This document shows, in pieces, positions 9,504-17,588 of a DNA stretch of 64,000 bases. A model generated the notes under the pieces. That model made no database searches. It was not told the DNA's origin and worked only from the letters and a program-made list of their open reading frames with translations. The translations under genes and the position numbers were made by a program. Numbering within the stretch: position 1 is the first letter of the stretch; the number at the start of each line of letters is the position of its first letter. The stretch is taken from assembly GCA_964635375.1 (NCBI GenBank), contig CAZWOU010000007.1:19487-83486 (forward strand). The letters are read 5' to 3'. This DNA is from CAZMNY01 sp964635375. GTDB taxonomy: Bacteria > Planctomycetota > Planctomycetia > Pirellulales > Pirellulaceae.

Positions 9504-10219
9504 GTGTCGGTCGCAGCCTCTGTCGATTGACGTGCAGCCGAACGCGAGGCGCGGGCGAAATCGGTTCCGTGGATCAAATCCCAGCTTCCATCGGCGTGTA
9601 GCAAGGCGAGATCATCGCCCTCCAACTGAATGACGGCAGCCAACACATCGGCGTCAACGCGGGGGCGCCACGCCCAGCCTGCTTCAGCCGCGATTCCGCG
9701 CTGCTCGACATAGCGAACCCCCGCGATTGGCGGCGATGGCGTTCCTCGAATCACGGTCTGACCGTCATCGCTAATCGCAAATGACAAGACATCAAGCCGG
9801 ACTTGCGGCGCAGTCAGCGCGTAGTCTCGCCACGCTCCAACCGAAGTTAGCAAGACATTGGCCTCGCTCGCGACGCCTCCGCGGACCATTTGTACGGCCA
9901 GTCGGTCGGGCGCGGCGCCGCCGAACGCAGGCGGGCTGATGGCAACCTGCATCCAGGTTGCCAGATCGGTCCAGGAGATATTGGGAAGATAGCCCGTGGG
10001 CGTCAAGCCGCCGAACTGGACAAGTTGCTGGTCGGGCAAGACGTTGAATCGCATTCCGGGCAAAGTGCGAAGCTCCCGATCTAACTCGTCCGACGGGTTG
10101 GCGACGCGAACCCACACGGTGTCCTCGCACACGCCAACTTCGACGCCCGCGCGGCGTCGCAGTCGACCCAGACTTGCCGCGTCAGAGTGCTGCATGGAGA
10201 GTATTTGTTCGCCACTCAT
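9500..10219 (-). CDS. Uncharacterised component of the MoxR-vWA ternary system (bpX-type)
   Basis: A 239-residue soluble protein encoded between the MoxR ATPase and the vWA-propeller gene, overlapping each by 4 bases. It has no signal peptide or membrane segment. The composition is mixed alpha/beta: a strand pair near residues 25-40 (VEVGVCEDTVWVRV), a motif GMRFNVLPDQQLVQFGG, then alternating strands to the end (LALLHADGSWDLIHG). The size and position match the small bpX modules described for these ternary systems, but I cannot say which bpX family it is. The obligatory overlaps suggest it is a stoichiometric partner of the vWA protein. Confidence 0.6.
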   Translation of the reverse strand: MSGEQILSMQHSDAASLGRLRRRAGVEVGVCEDTVWVRVANPSDELDRELRTLPGMRFNVLPDQQLVQFGGLTPTGYLPNISWTDLATWMQVAISPPAFGGAAPDRLAVQMVRGGVASEANVLLTSVGAWRDYALTAPQVRLDVLSFAISDDGQTVIRGTPSPPIAGVRYVEQRGIAAEAGWAWRPRVDADVLAAVIQLEGDDLALLHADGSWDLIHGTDFARASRSAARQSTEAATDT

Positions 10220-11415
10220 GAGTCACCCCGTTGCGAACCGAGCAGGCCGTTTACCTTGGCTTCAAGAAACTCCCGTTGCTGGCCGTCCCGCACCCATTGG
10301 CAGCGCGTGGCCAGAACACCCAGCTGATCTTGAAGGTAGGCCTGTTCAGCTGCGTCAGGCTGCGAGTCGAGCTTAGCGGAAATCTGTTCGAGGTCGCGCG
10401 CCAGTTGTTCTGCATCGGGCGTTTCATCTTGTTTCGAACGTGGGTGTCCGGTCGCCTTTTCATCGTCGTTGGCGCCCTCCAGAACCTCTCCGACAATCGT
10501 TGCCAGCACATCTTGCTGCTCCTCGGTGTCCCAGATGTATCGCAGCACCCACATATCGGTTGTGTTCACGGCAAGTCGTCCGCAAAGCAAGGCGCTAGCC
10601 GCGAGCATTCGCTGCAATCGCACGGCTCGGCGGTCGGAGAACATAATGCCGGCCCGTCGCAGTCGCTGAACCAGTTTGACGTAGCTCGCTCGTACGTTGG
10701 AGAAATCGACGGTCCACAAAAGTCCATGGAGCTCACGAACCTCGGCAGCGCTGATCGTTGTCGTTCGATCGCCGCCTGCTCCGTCCAGTTTCCATCCGGC
10801 GACAAGGACGTTGGCCAGTTCATTCGGTTCGACGTTGTCACAGCAAACTCGAAGCAGAAAGCGGTCGAACAGGGCGCCAAGAGCGTCGTCTTCCGGCAGG
10901 CGGTTGCTGGCGCCGACGACCATCAAGGTGGGCAGGTTGCGTGTCTCGCGGCCGCGGCGGAAGACGCGTTCGTTGAGCACCAGCAGCAAACTGTTGAGAA
11001 TCGCACTGTTGGCGTTGAGCAACTCGTCCAAGAAAACGAACGACGCCTCGGGCAACATCCCCTCGGTGTTCGTAACCAGTTCGCCCTCGCGCAGTTTGCG
11101 AATGTCAAACGGGCCGAAGATCTCGTTGGGCTCAGTAAAGCGGGTCAGCAAGTAGTCGAAGACCCGACCTTCGATTCGCCTCGCGAGCTCCTGCACCAAA
11201 GCGCTTTTGGCCGTGCCGGGCGGTCCCAAGATGAACAGGTTTTCTCGGGCAACCAGGCTGATCCCCAGCAAGTCAATAATCTCGTCCTTGCCGACGAAGG
11301 CTTGCTTCATCGGCTCAAGCACTCGCTCGCTAAGCCTGGCGCCGATTTCAAGTCGCTGGTCGCCATTCGCCTTGCCGTCTGCTTGGGTGTTCGCCTCGTT
11401 GCTCGTGTCACTCAT
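10216..11415 (-). CDS. MoxR/RavA-type AAA+ ATPase
   Basis: A 399-residue MoxR-family AAA+ ATPase. Walker A is GPPGTAKS (64-71), Walker B VFLDE (127-131), sensor 1 is GASN (Asn171) and the arginine finger lies in FDRF (Arg185). TRFTEPNEIFGPFDIRKLREGE is typical of the RavA-like branch. MoxR ATPases form hexamers and pair with vWA proteins as chaperones or remodelling machines. Here the partner is encoded two genes downstream. The C-terminal ~90 residues include an acidic and helical tail (EQISAKLDSQPDAAEQAYLQ) that may mediate contacts with the other components. It begins 26 bases after the 209-aa gene and overlaps the next gene by 4 bases. Confidence 0.92.
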   Translation of the reverse strand: MSDTSNEANTQADGKANGDQRLEIGARLSERVLEPMKQAFVGKDEIIDLLGISLVARENLFILGPPGTAKSALVQELARRIEGRVFDYLLTRFTEPNEIFGPFDIRKLREGELVTNTEGMLPEASFVFLDELLNANSAILNSLLLVLNERVFRRGRETRNLPTLMVVGASNRLPEDDALGALFDRFLLRVCCDNVEPNELANVLVAGWKLDGAGGDRTTTISAAEVRELHGLLWTVDFSNVRASYVKLVQRLRRAGIMFSDRRAVRLQRMLAASALLCGRLAVNTTDMWVLRYIWDTEEQQDVLATIVGEVLEGANDDEKATGHPRSKQDETPDAEQLARDLEQISAKLDSQPDAAEQAYLQDQLGVLATRCQWVRDGQQREFLEAKVNGLLGSQRGDS

Positions 11416-11441
11416 CGCAAAAATCCCACACGTTTCGTTTT

Positions 11442-12071
11442 CTAGGTGTCATTCCGCACAAGTTCGTCGTGAAGGCTTTGAGCCAAGTTGGGGTAGAGCC
11501 CAATAGCCTGCTGAACCAGTTGCCTCACGCCTTCATCCTTCAGCCTTGACTTGTCGACCTTGGCGATAACGCGATCGGCGTACAGTTGCATGAGACCGGC
11601 ATGGTTGCGGAAACCACTTAAGTCGACCGGGTCGACGTTCGGCATGCCAACGGACGAGAGGGGCCATTGGCGAGCCCAGCGTTTAAGGTGTTCGAGTAGT
11701 GGATCTTGCTCGGCCGCTGAACTGGCAAACCTCGCGACATCGGGCAAGTAGCGAAAAACCAGATCGACCGAATAGTGAACCTCCGCTGTGATCGGCGATT
11801 CGTAGTTGTCGCCCAGCCGGGCATGCAGAGTCTCTTCGCCAATGTCTCGGTCGACCGCACACTGGCAGGCGGCATAGAAGTGTCTCGCCGCCCACGCCGC
11901 TGCGCCGAGCCCGAATTCAGGCGCTGATTCCGGCATGTTGAGGCGGTGGACTTGCTCGTGTTCCCTCAGAACATCGTTGCCAGCTTCCAATTCCTGGTCC
12001 GTTGGCGAGTCGGCTGGCACACTGACTTGGCCCTCTGCGAACAGATCGGATAGGAATTCAGCGTAGCCCAT
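11442..12071 (-). CDS. Uncharacterised first gene of the MoxR-vWA-propeller operon
   Basis: A 209-residue cytoplasmic-looking protein with no membrane segment. It is probably all-alpha: AAAWAARHFYAACQCAVDRD is a clear amphipathic helix, and the C-terminus (IGLYPNLAQSLHDELV) is also helical. The motif GLGAAAWAARHFYAACQ resembles what I remember of a bpX accessory module (possibly bpX4), but this is uncertain. It leads the operon, 26 bases upstream of the MoxR gene. A 143-base gap with a hairpin separates it from the metallophosphoesterase upstream, so transcription of the ternary system probably starts in that gap. Confidence 0.6.
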   Translation of the reverse strand: MGYAEFLSDLFAEGQVSVPADSPTDQELEAGNDVLREHEQVHRLNMPESAPEFGLGAAAWAARHFYAACQCAVDRDIGEETLHARLGDNYESPITAEVHYSVDLVFRYLPDVARFASSAAEQDPLLEHLKRWARQWPLSSVGMPNVDPVDLSGFRNHAGLMQLYADRVIAKVDKSRLKDEGVRQLVQQAIGLYPNLAQSLHDELVRNDT

Positions 12072-12167
12072 TCAATAGCCCTGTCCGGAGTTCAAGTTTC
12101 GGCGGAGATTCATCCCCCGCTCGACGCCTCGTCTATCGTATAGGAGATGTTCGGCCTGGTCAGGTTC

Positions 12168-12189
12168 ACGGCGAAACAACATTCGCCGT
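12168..12189 (-). terminator. Hairpin between the phosphoesterase gene and the MoxR operon
   Basis: A perfect 8-bp inverted repeat (ACGGCGAA / TTCGCCGT) with a 6-base loop. It lies 26 bases past the stop of the minus-strand metallophosphoesterase and about 100 bases before the start of the MoxR operon. No U-run follows on the minus strand, so it is at best a weak intrinsic terminator or an RNA-stabilising stem. Confidence 0.4.
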
Positions 12190-12214
12190 TGCCAGGTCAG
12201 CGGCGCGAGGCTCT

Positions 12215-13108
12215 CTAAGACTTCCACTCGTAGTCGCTTTGCTTGCGGAAGCCGGAGATTTCGATGGACCCATTGTTGTTGAGTCGCATGACCGAATAGC
12301 CGCTGCTCTCGGCGCCGGTCCCCTCCACCATGGCGACAAGCGTGCAGTAGTGAATCCCTTTGATCTCCTTCAGATCGTTCTTGTGGCTGTGGCCCTGGAA
12401 GACAGCCAGCACGTTCCCGGATCCCTCCAATAGTTTACGAACAGCCGGGGCGTTCTTGACTCCGTAATGGTTGCTGACGTCGAGACGTTGGTGGGCGAAC
12501 ACGATGGTCTTCTTCGACGTACCCTTCAAGTCGGACTTGAGCCAATCCAGTTCGTCCGCCGAGATGTTGGGATCGGTCCAGACGAAGTTCTTTCGCCCGT
12601 AGGGTTCTCCGTCGCTGCGGAAGCAAGAGTCGAGCACGATGAAATGGAAGTCGCCCTCGTCGAACGAGTAGTACGATTTCTTCTTCTCGACTGTATCGAG
12701 AAACTCCTCTTTCCTAAGCGTGTGGACGCAGTGGTTTCCCAGCACGTAGTGCCGGTTCTTGCAGATGGCCGAGAAGTCGCGATTGATCCGCTTCAGGTAT
12801 CCAAGTTCTTTGGCGACTGAGTCGGCTGCATCGACAAAGTCACCCAATTCGACCAGCATCGTCAGTTTGTCTCGGCCGAATTGTTCGGCGGCCTCGGCCA
12901 ATTTGTCGGGCGACTCCCGGTAGTGGCGCGAGCCAGCAGGTGGCTTGTCGGCGTAGTGTAGGTCGGTGACCAGGCCAACATGCAGCGGGGGCTCCTTCTC
13001 GCTGGCGGCGGCTCTAGACGCGTCGAAAGTCGCGGTCGCGAGCAGTAGCGCGCTTCCTTTGATGTAAGCTCGTCGATCGATTTGGACCGGCTGTTGTTTG
13101 TCGTGCAT
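12215..13108 (-). CDS. Tat-exported metallophosphoesterase
   Basis: A 297-residue calcineurin-type phosphoesterase. Metal-binding motifs appear in order: TDLHYAD, GDFVDAAD, GNHC and, near the C-terminus, FAHQRLD and GHSHKND. The N-terminus has DRRAYIKGSALLLA, a twin-arginine-like signal, so export of the folded protein is likely. I chose the ATG at 13108 because GGAG lies about 8 bases upstream and the signal peptide then starts properly. A longer frame to 13273 exists but overlaps the neighbouring gene and lacks protein-like character. It is the third gene of a minus-strand unit, 31 bases after the PQQ-propeller gene. The substrate (phosphomono- or diester) is unknown. Confidence 0.88.
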   Translation of the reverse strand: MHDKQQPVQIDRRAYIKGSALLLATATFDASRAAASEKEPPLHVGLVTDLHYADKPPAGSRHYRESPDKLAEAAEQFGRDKLTMLVELGDFVDAADSVAKELGYLKRINRDFSAICKNRHYVLGNHCVHTLRKEEFLDTVEKKKSYYSFDEGDFHFIVLDSCFRSDGEPYGRKNFVWTDPNISADELDWLKSDLKGTSKKTIVFAHQRLDVSNHYGVKNAPAVRKLLEGSGNVLAVFQGHSHKNDLKEIKGIHYCTLVAMVEGTGAESSGYSVMRLNNNGSIEISGFRKQSDYEWKS

Positions 13109-13139
13109 TATTGAAATCTCCACTGTTACGGTTTCTTTG

Positions 13140-16100
13140 TCACTCTTTTTCGCGCAGCGCGAACCAAGCTTGCATTTGATAGCTGCAACGGCATTTAGTG
13201 GATCCATCCGGGACGAGCACAAGTCCGCCTGCGGGAATTGCGTTGATCCAGCAACTGGTGCGAATACCGCCATAGTTCTCGGTGCCGGCAGCTCGCGACA
13301 TGTCGAGGTAGCCCAGGGTTCCGCTGCGGAAGAGCATCATGTTAGCGCTGGCGGAAATTTGTCCGCAGCCATATGAGCGATCGAGTTGGAAGGGCTCTGG
13401 CTTGCCGCTCTTCAGATTCCAGGCGCCGCCTTGGGCGTAGACGATGCTGTCGTTGATAATCGGCCGAGTCTTATAGTCCGCTTTGGCGTCCCAAAGTCGC
13501 TGGCCGGTCGCGGCGTCGAGCGCGGCGATACGGCCGCCGATCTCGGACGGCAGCTTGAAGAAGCTGTGCCTGACCGCCTGGTAGTTCATGAGGACGACGC
13601 CATGCTCTTCGCTCACCGCGAGTTGCGTCCCAAAGATGTCATCGCCTTGACGCCATCGCTCTTCCCCCGTTGCGGCGTCCAAGGCGATCAGGTACCCGGC
13701 CGGCTGTTCTTCCGGTTTGAGTGGCGGCTTATGCCGGCCGTTGCGGCGCGGGTTGGTAATTCGATCCGCCATGACCAGTGGACGATCGACCAAGTAGACC
13801 GTACCGCCGGCGATGGCGATCGCGTTGTTGCGAATCGAATGTTGCGGCTGATGATGCCATTTCAATTTGCCGCTCTTGGCGTCCAGGGCAAACAGCGACT
13901 TCGATTCGGTGAATAGTTTGCTGAGTTTGTAACGCGGGCTGACCGTGTGCTCTGCGTTGGCCACGCTGCCGAATAGGGCGCCATCGCTATAGGCCACGTA
14001 CCCCCAAGCGAGGCCTTTGGCGCCGCCAACTGACGGTGTCTGAAATTCAGCCAGTTGTTTCCCCGTGCGCAGGTCAATCCGCAGACAAGTTGCCTTCGCC
14101 TTGATGTAGACACTATCGCCGCCGACGCAGAAGTTGCTTCCCGTCTCTCCCACTCCCACGTCGTGATGAATGCCGTCGTAGCTTCGCAAGTTAGCGTCCA
14201 AGCGAAACGTCCACATCGTGCGGCCGTTGTACGCGTCCAGGGCGCACAGCCCATCGACGCCGCCCACAATCATCACGCCTTGATGGAACAGCGGGGCGGG
14301 GCCTTGGCCGTGCCGGTTGGGTAACTCGAAGTCGACGTCGCGAAACCAAGTCATCTCAAGTGGTCCCTTGACCAGCCGATCCATGGAGCAGATGGTGTTG
14401 GCGGGATTTGCGTTCTGATGAGTCCAGCTTCCTGCGCCTTCCAGCTCGCCTCGAACGCTGACGGTCATTTCGTCCAGCGGGCCAAGGCAAACGGCGCCGC
14501 CATAGGGCCGCTGCAATCGTTGCGACTCATTCCTGATCTCCTTGCCCGCCCGTTGGTCCAGCGAACCGGATGAAATAACCAGATTGGCGAACTGCTTGGG
14601 CAGATTTGTCCTCGCGGGATCGGCTTGCAAGACGGTGATTCTCATGCCGTACAGTCCGGCCTCGGCAAGTCGGCGTCGCGTCTTCGCGACGGTCTCTCGG
14701 TCTGGCTGAATCGCATAGATGTGCAGGTTGGTTTGCTTTGCCAGTTCCACGGCTAGTTGCCCATTGCCGCAGTCCAGGTCGACACAGAACCCGTCTGTAA
14801 CGCCCGTCTGTTTTACAATTTGGGCCGCGGCTTGGGCGTAGTCGATTGTGGACTTAGAGCCATCTTGGGCCGCTCTGTTTTCTAGCGACTCAACTTGGGC
14901 ATCGCGAATCGGCTCGCCATCGAAACAGTAGACGACTCCCTTGTCCGTGCTGACGATGAGCCTGCCGTTCGCGTAGGCCATGCCGAGCGCCCGGCCATCG
15001 ACCTTGTGGGACCACCACGTGTTTCGTTGCCGCGAGTAGTCAATCGCGCAGACTCGACCGTCTTCGCCGCACACCGCATCGCTTCCGGTGATGATGAAGT
15101 TCAGCACATCGCGTTCGCAGCCGACGAGTCGCGTCTTTTCAAGCGCTCTCGTCTCGACCAGCTTCCCTTTCCGATCTGGCCGTTTGACGTCTTTCCAGCG
15201 ATACTCGCCCAAGGAACGGCCTTCGGCTCGCATGATGCCCTTTGGCGTGGCCACTGCGAGTCCCATGCCTAGTTGCGAGACGAGATCGCCTGATTGCTGG
15301 TCAAACAGGCAACCTGAATTGAGTAGAAAGCGGTCGGTAAGCATCGCCCAGGATCCGCCCCGCTGCTGGTTCTTCTGCAGGTGGTAGTACTGCAGTTTTC
15401 CGCTTGCTCGTTCAAACACGGCCGGCACCGCACGTCCTGTTGGTATGAACAACTGCTCGTTGCTGGCCAGTAGATAGCCTTGGGCCGAGACGCCGCTCTT
15501 GGCTTGAGCTCCGCCGTGGGGTTGCGGCATATCGAGTCCGCCGGTGCGATCGTTGGTCCACTTGACGTCTCCCGATTCTGCATCGAGGGCGTGTAGGAAG
15601 ACGCCGTCGCTCGGCCAGATTCCCGCCGCGAAGTAGACCGTGTCGTCGATAACCACGGGCCCGCCTCGCGCCGGCCAATGCGAAGTGATTCGTTCATTGC
15701 CTAAGATCCTTCTCGCATCGGGCCCGCCGCGATGTTTCCACAGCATTCGCCCGCTCTGCAAATCGACTGCGTATAGCCAGCCGTCGTCACTGGCAACGAA
15801 CAGACGGTCTTGCCATCCGGTTGGGGCAAATCGAATCGGACCGTCGCTGTAGAACTCCCAACGGACGTTGCCCGAACTCGCGTCGAGGGCGACGACCTTG
15901 TCCTCCGCCGAACTGCCGAAGATCACCAACTCGCCCATTACAATCGGCTGGTAGGCAAAGTCAAAGTGCATCCGCTGCGATCTCGGCCAAGCCGGTTGGG
16001 GCGGATGGGCCGAGTGGTGGGTCCACCGCAGCTTCAGTTGATTGGGAAACTCCTCCGACGTATAGCCTGATCGGGCATGATCGCCGCGATACGTTGGCCA

Positions 16101-16208
16101 ATCGGCTCCGTCAACTGGCTTGGATGTGAAGCTCGAGCCGATCACGGCCATCGCCGCGCCTAGGACAACGGCGCACCGCCGTGAAGATGCAGCTGCGATT
16201 TGGTTCAT
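13140..16208 (-). CDS. PQQ-type beta-propeller protein with embedded methyltransferase fold
   Basis: A 1022-residue exported protein. After a signal peptide (about residues 10-35) the sequence opens with WPTYRGDHARSGYT, typical of PQQ-like propellers, with repeated VVALDASSGNVRWE-type blades (also YAVDLQSGRMLWK, HALDAESGDVKW). A class I SAM-methyltransferase-like segment is embedded in the middle: VDLDCGNGQLAVELAKQTNL, then IYAIQPD and VLQADPARTNLP, followed by a second propeller. The start at 16208 is preferred because its ATG overlaps the TGA of the upstream gene (ATGA). A start at 16226 would add six residues. Both a quinoprotein dehydrogenase and a non-enzymatic scaffold are possible. SAM is not expected outside the cytoplasm, so the embedded fold may be structural or redirected. 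Confidence 0.82.
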   Translation of the reverse strand: MNQIAAASSRRCAVVLGAAMAVIGSSFTSKPVDGADWPTYRGDHARSGYTSEEFPNQLKLRWTHHSAHPPQPAWPRSQRMHFDFAYQPIVMGELVIFGSSAEDKVVALDASSGNVRWEFYSDGPIRFAPTGWQDRLFVASDDGWLYAVDLQSGRMLWKHRGGPDARRILGNERITSHWPARGGPVVIDDTVYFAAGIWPSDGVFLHALDAESGDVKWTNDRTGGLDMPQPHGGAQAKSGVSAQGYLLASNEQLFIPTGRAVPAVFERASGKLQYYHLQKNQQRGGSWAMLTDRFLLNSGCLFDQQSGDLVSQLGMGLAVATPKGIMRAEGRSLGEYRWKDVKRPDRKGKLVETRALEKTRLVGCERDVLNFIITGSDAVCGEDGRVCAIDYSRQRNTWWSHKVDGRALGMAYANGRLIVSTDKGVVYCFDGEPIRDAQVESLENRAAQDGSKSTIDYAQAAAQIVKQTGVTDGFCVDLDCGNGQLAVELAKQTNLHIYAIQPDRETVAKTRRRLAEAGLYGMRITVLQADPARTNLPKQFANLVISSGSLDQRAGKEIRNESQRLQRPYGGAVCLGPLDEMTVSVRGELEGAGSWTHQNANPANTICSMDRLVKGPLEMTWFRDVDFELPNRHGQGPAPLFHQGVMIVGGVDGLCALDAYNGRTMWTFRLDANLRSYDGIHHDVGVGETGSNFCVGGDSVYIKAKATCLRIDLRTGKQLAEFQTPSVGGAKGLAWGYVAYSDGALFGSVANAEHTVSPRYKLSKLFTESKSLFALDAKSGKLKWHHQPQHSIRNNAIAIAGGTVYLVDRPLVMADRITNPRRNGRHKPPLKPEEQPAGYLIALDAATGEERWRQGDDIFGTQLAVSEEHGVVLMNYQAVRHSFFKLPSEIGGRIAALDAATGQRLWDAKADYKTRPIINDSIVYAQGGAWNLKSGKPEPFQLDRSYGCGQISASANMMLFRSGTLGYLDMSRAAGTENYGGIRTSCWINAIPAGGLVLVPDGSTKCRCSYQMQAWFALREKE

Positions 16209-17266
16209 TCCCTGTCCCTCTTCCATCGTTTTGTGATTTGCGACCAGGATGGATCGTCGTTGGTGGGCAGATCCTGCAACAACGGCTGTCGTTCGATGAC
16301 TTGTTCGAACAGGTCTGCGATGGCTTCGCCCATTTGCCAGAGAGCGTGGCGGAATCCAGCGTCATCGGCCATCGCGACCATCTCTTGGTAAGTCATGCCG
16401 CCCGTTCGCTGGCTCAGCTCATCATCGCATTGCCAACCACTGTTGGTCTTCTTTAAGGCATATTGCTTCAGCAAGCGAGGGTTGCGAATCTTCTGATACC
16501 GGCGGTTTTCCGCCAGCACTTTCTTGATCAACGTCTCGGCGTCGGGCGCCCAGGCGTTAGGGAAATCCTCCGCCAAGCGACCACGAGGCTTGGTCAGGCG
16601 CATGTAGTGGGGCTGCACCGGTTCGATCGGCGTATCGACGAGATCCGCCATCAGGTTCGCCCAGTTGAGGCGAAATTCCTTGCGGCCGATCTCGTGCAGA
16701 GTGACCAGGTCTTGAATCGGGCGGTTTCGCGGCGTGTACTTGCCATCGAGTAAGAACAGATCGACACCCTCGTGGACCGACTTGATCAAGCTGTCTCCGA
16801 CAATGTGCGCGGCCCAGCCAAACAGATAAGCCAGCGGTCTCTCGCCTGGGCCGAAGAACTCCACGGCGTCTTCGACAACATTGGCGATGTAGTCGGCCAG
16901 GTGATCCCAAGGCACCGTGTGCTCTCGCGAAGCCGTTGCCCAGCCAAAGACCAGGTGGGCTCGGCCATAAAACATCCTGTGGATCTCGCGCGGGCGGAAC
17001 CGAACGTCGCCGAACTTGAGCGACCATGGAACCACTTTGCCTCCCGTCAAGGGACTCTTCTCGATTGGGGCTGTGCCGTAGCCAACCTCCTTGCCGGTGT
17101 CGACGCAAATGGCCTCGGGTAAAGTCTGCACATCGCAGCCCAAATAGGCCGCGCATAAGTAACTCGCATAGTGTCGTCTAATGATCGGACCAATCGGCAG
17201 CCTTCGCTGTTTCGCCGCCTTGTCGGCCAACACGGCGTACATCACATGGCCAACAATTCCACTCAT
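16205..17266 (-). CDS. Zinc-dependent phospholipase C-like protein of unknown function
   Basis: A 353-residue protein without a signal peptide. It is rich in His and Asp in a helical context: HYASYL, HLADYIANVVEDAVEFF, GWAAHIVGDSLIKSVHEGVD. The last segment is reminiscent of the zinc-dependent phospholipase C/S1-P1 nuclease helical fold, where such His-Asp helices bind zinc. The match is distant and function is not proven. A strong GGAGG-type ribosome binding site lies about 10 bases before the ATG. It is the first gene of a three-gene unit and overlaps the PQQ-propeller gene by 4 bases, so the two are probably translated together. Confidence 0.6.
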   Translation of the reverse strand: MSGIVGHVMYAVLADKAAKQRRLPIGPIIRRHYASYLCAAYLGCDVQTLPEAICVDTGKEVGYGTAPIEKSPLTGGKVVPWSLKFGDVRFRPREIHRMFYGRAHLVFGWATASREHTVPWDHLADYIANVVEDAVEFFGPGERPLAYLFGWAAHIVGDSLIKSVHEGVDLFLLDGKYTPRNRPIQDLVTLHEIGRKEFRLNWANLMADLVDTPIEPVQPHYMRLTKPRGRLAEDFPNAWAPDAETLIKKVLAENRRYQKIRNPRLLKQYALKKTNSGWQCDDELSQRTGGMTYQEMVAMADDAGFRHALWQMGEAIADLFEQVIERQPLLQDLPTNDDPSWSQITKRWKRDRE

Positions 17267-17588
17267 CGACTTCTACTCCTCCTCGCAAGCGTGCCCGGGG
17301 TTGGCGTCTGACATTGTAACACTAACCATGTGCGAAAGTTGAACTGCGTAGACGGGTGCTGCATGCGAGCCGACGAATCAATCAGACGCTGCCGACAACC
17401 TCGCCTGCGGCAACGGGTTAAACGATTTGCACGCGAACAACGCAGTGCCAGTTACAAGTCTGGAGCACCGCTTGCCGGGTCCCCTAGCTTCGCAGCTGAT
17501 CGAGGAAATGTTAGCTTTACTACGTTGCGACGCCGCGCTTCATGTTATTCTTCAATGACGTTATCCACTTCCGCATAAGGACATTGAC
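17267..17588. other. Divergent intergenic region
   Basis: About 320 bases between divergently transcribed genes. It must hold promoters for both the minus-strand phospholipase-like unit and the plus-strand phosphatase-methyltransferase gene. I see ribosome binding sites next to both starts but no convincing -35/-10 pair, operator or RNA structure. Confidence 0.6.

Noticed and set aside
10231..11445. 404-codon plus-strand frame over the MoxR gene
   Set aside because: The minus strand has intact Walker motifs and overlaps with operon neighbours; the plus frame has no family character.
13109..13273. N-terminal extension of the metallophosphoesterase
   Set aside because: It overlaps the coding end of the PQQ-propeller gene and lacks a ribosome binding site; the 13108 start has GGAG and a Tat signal.
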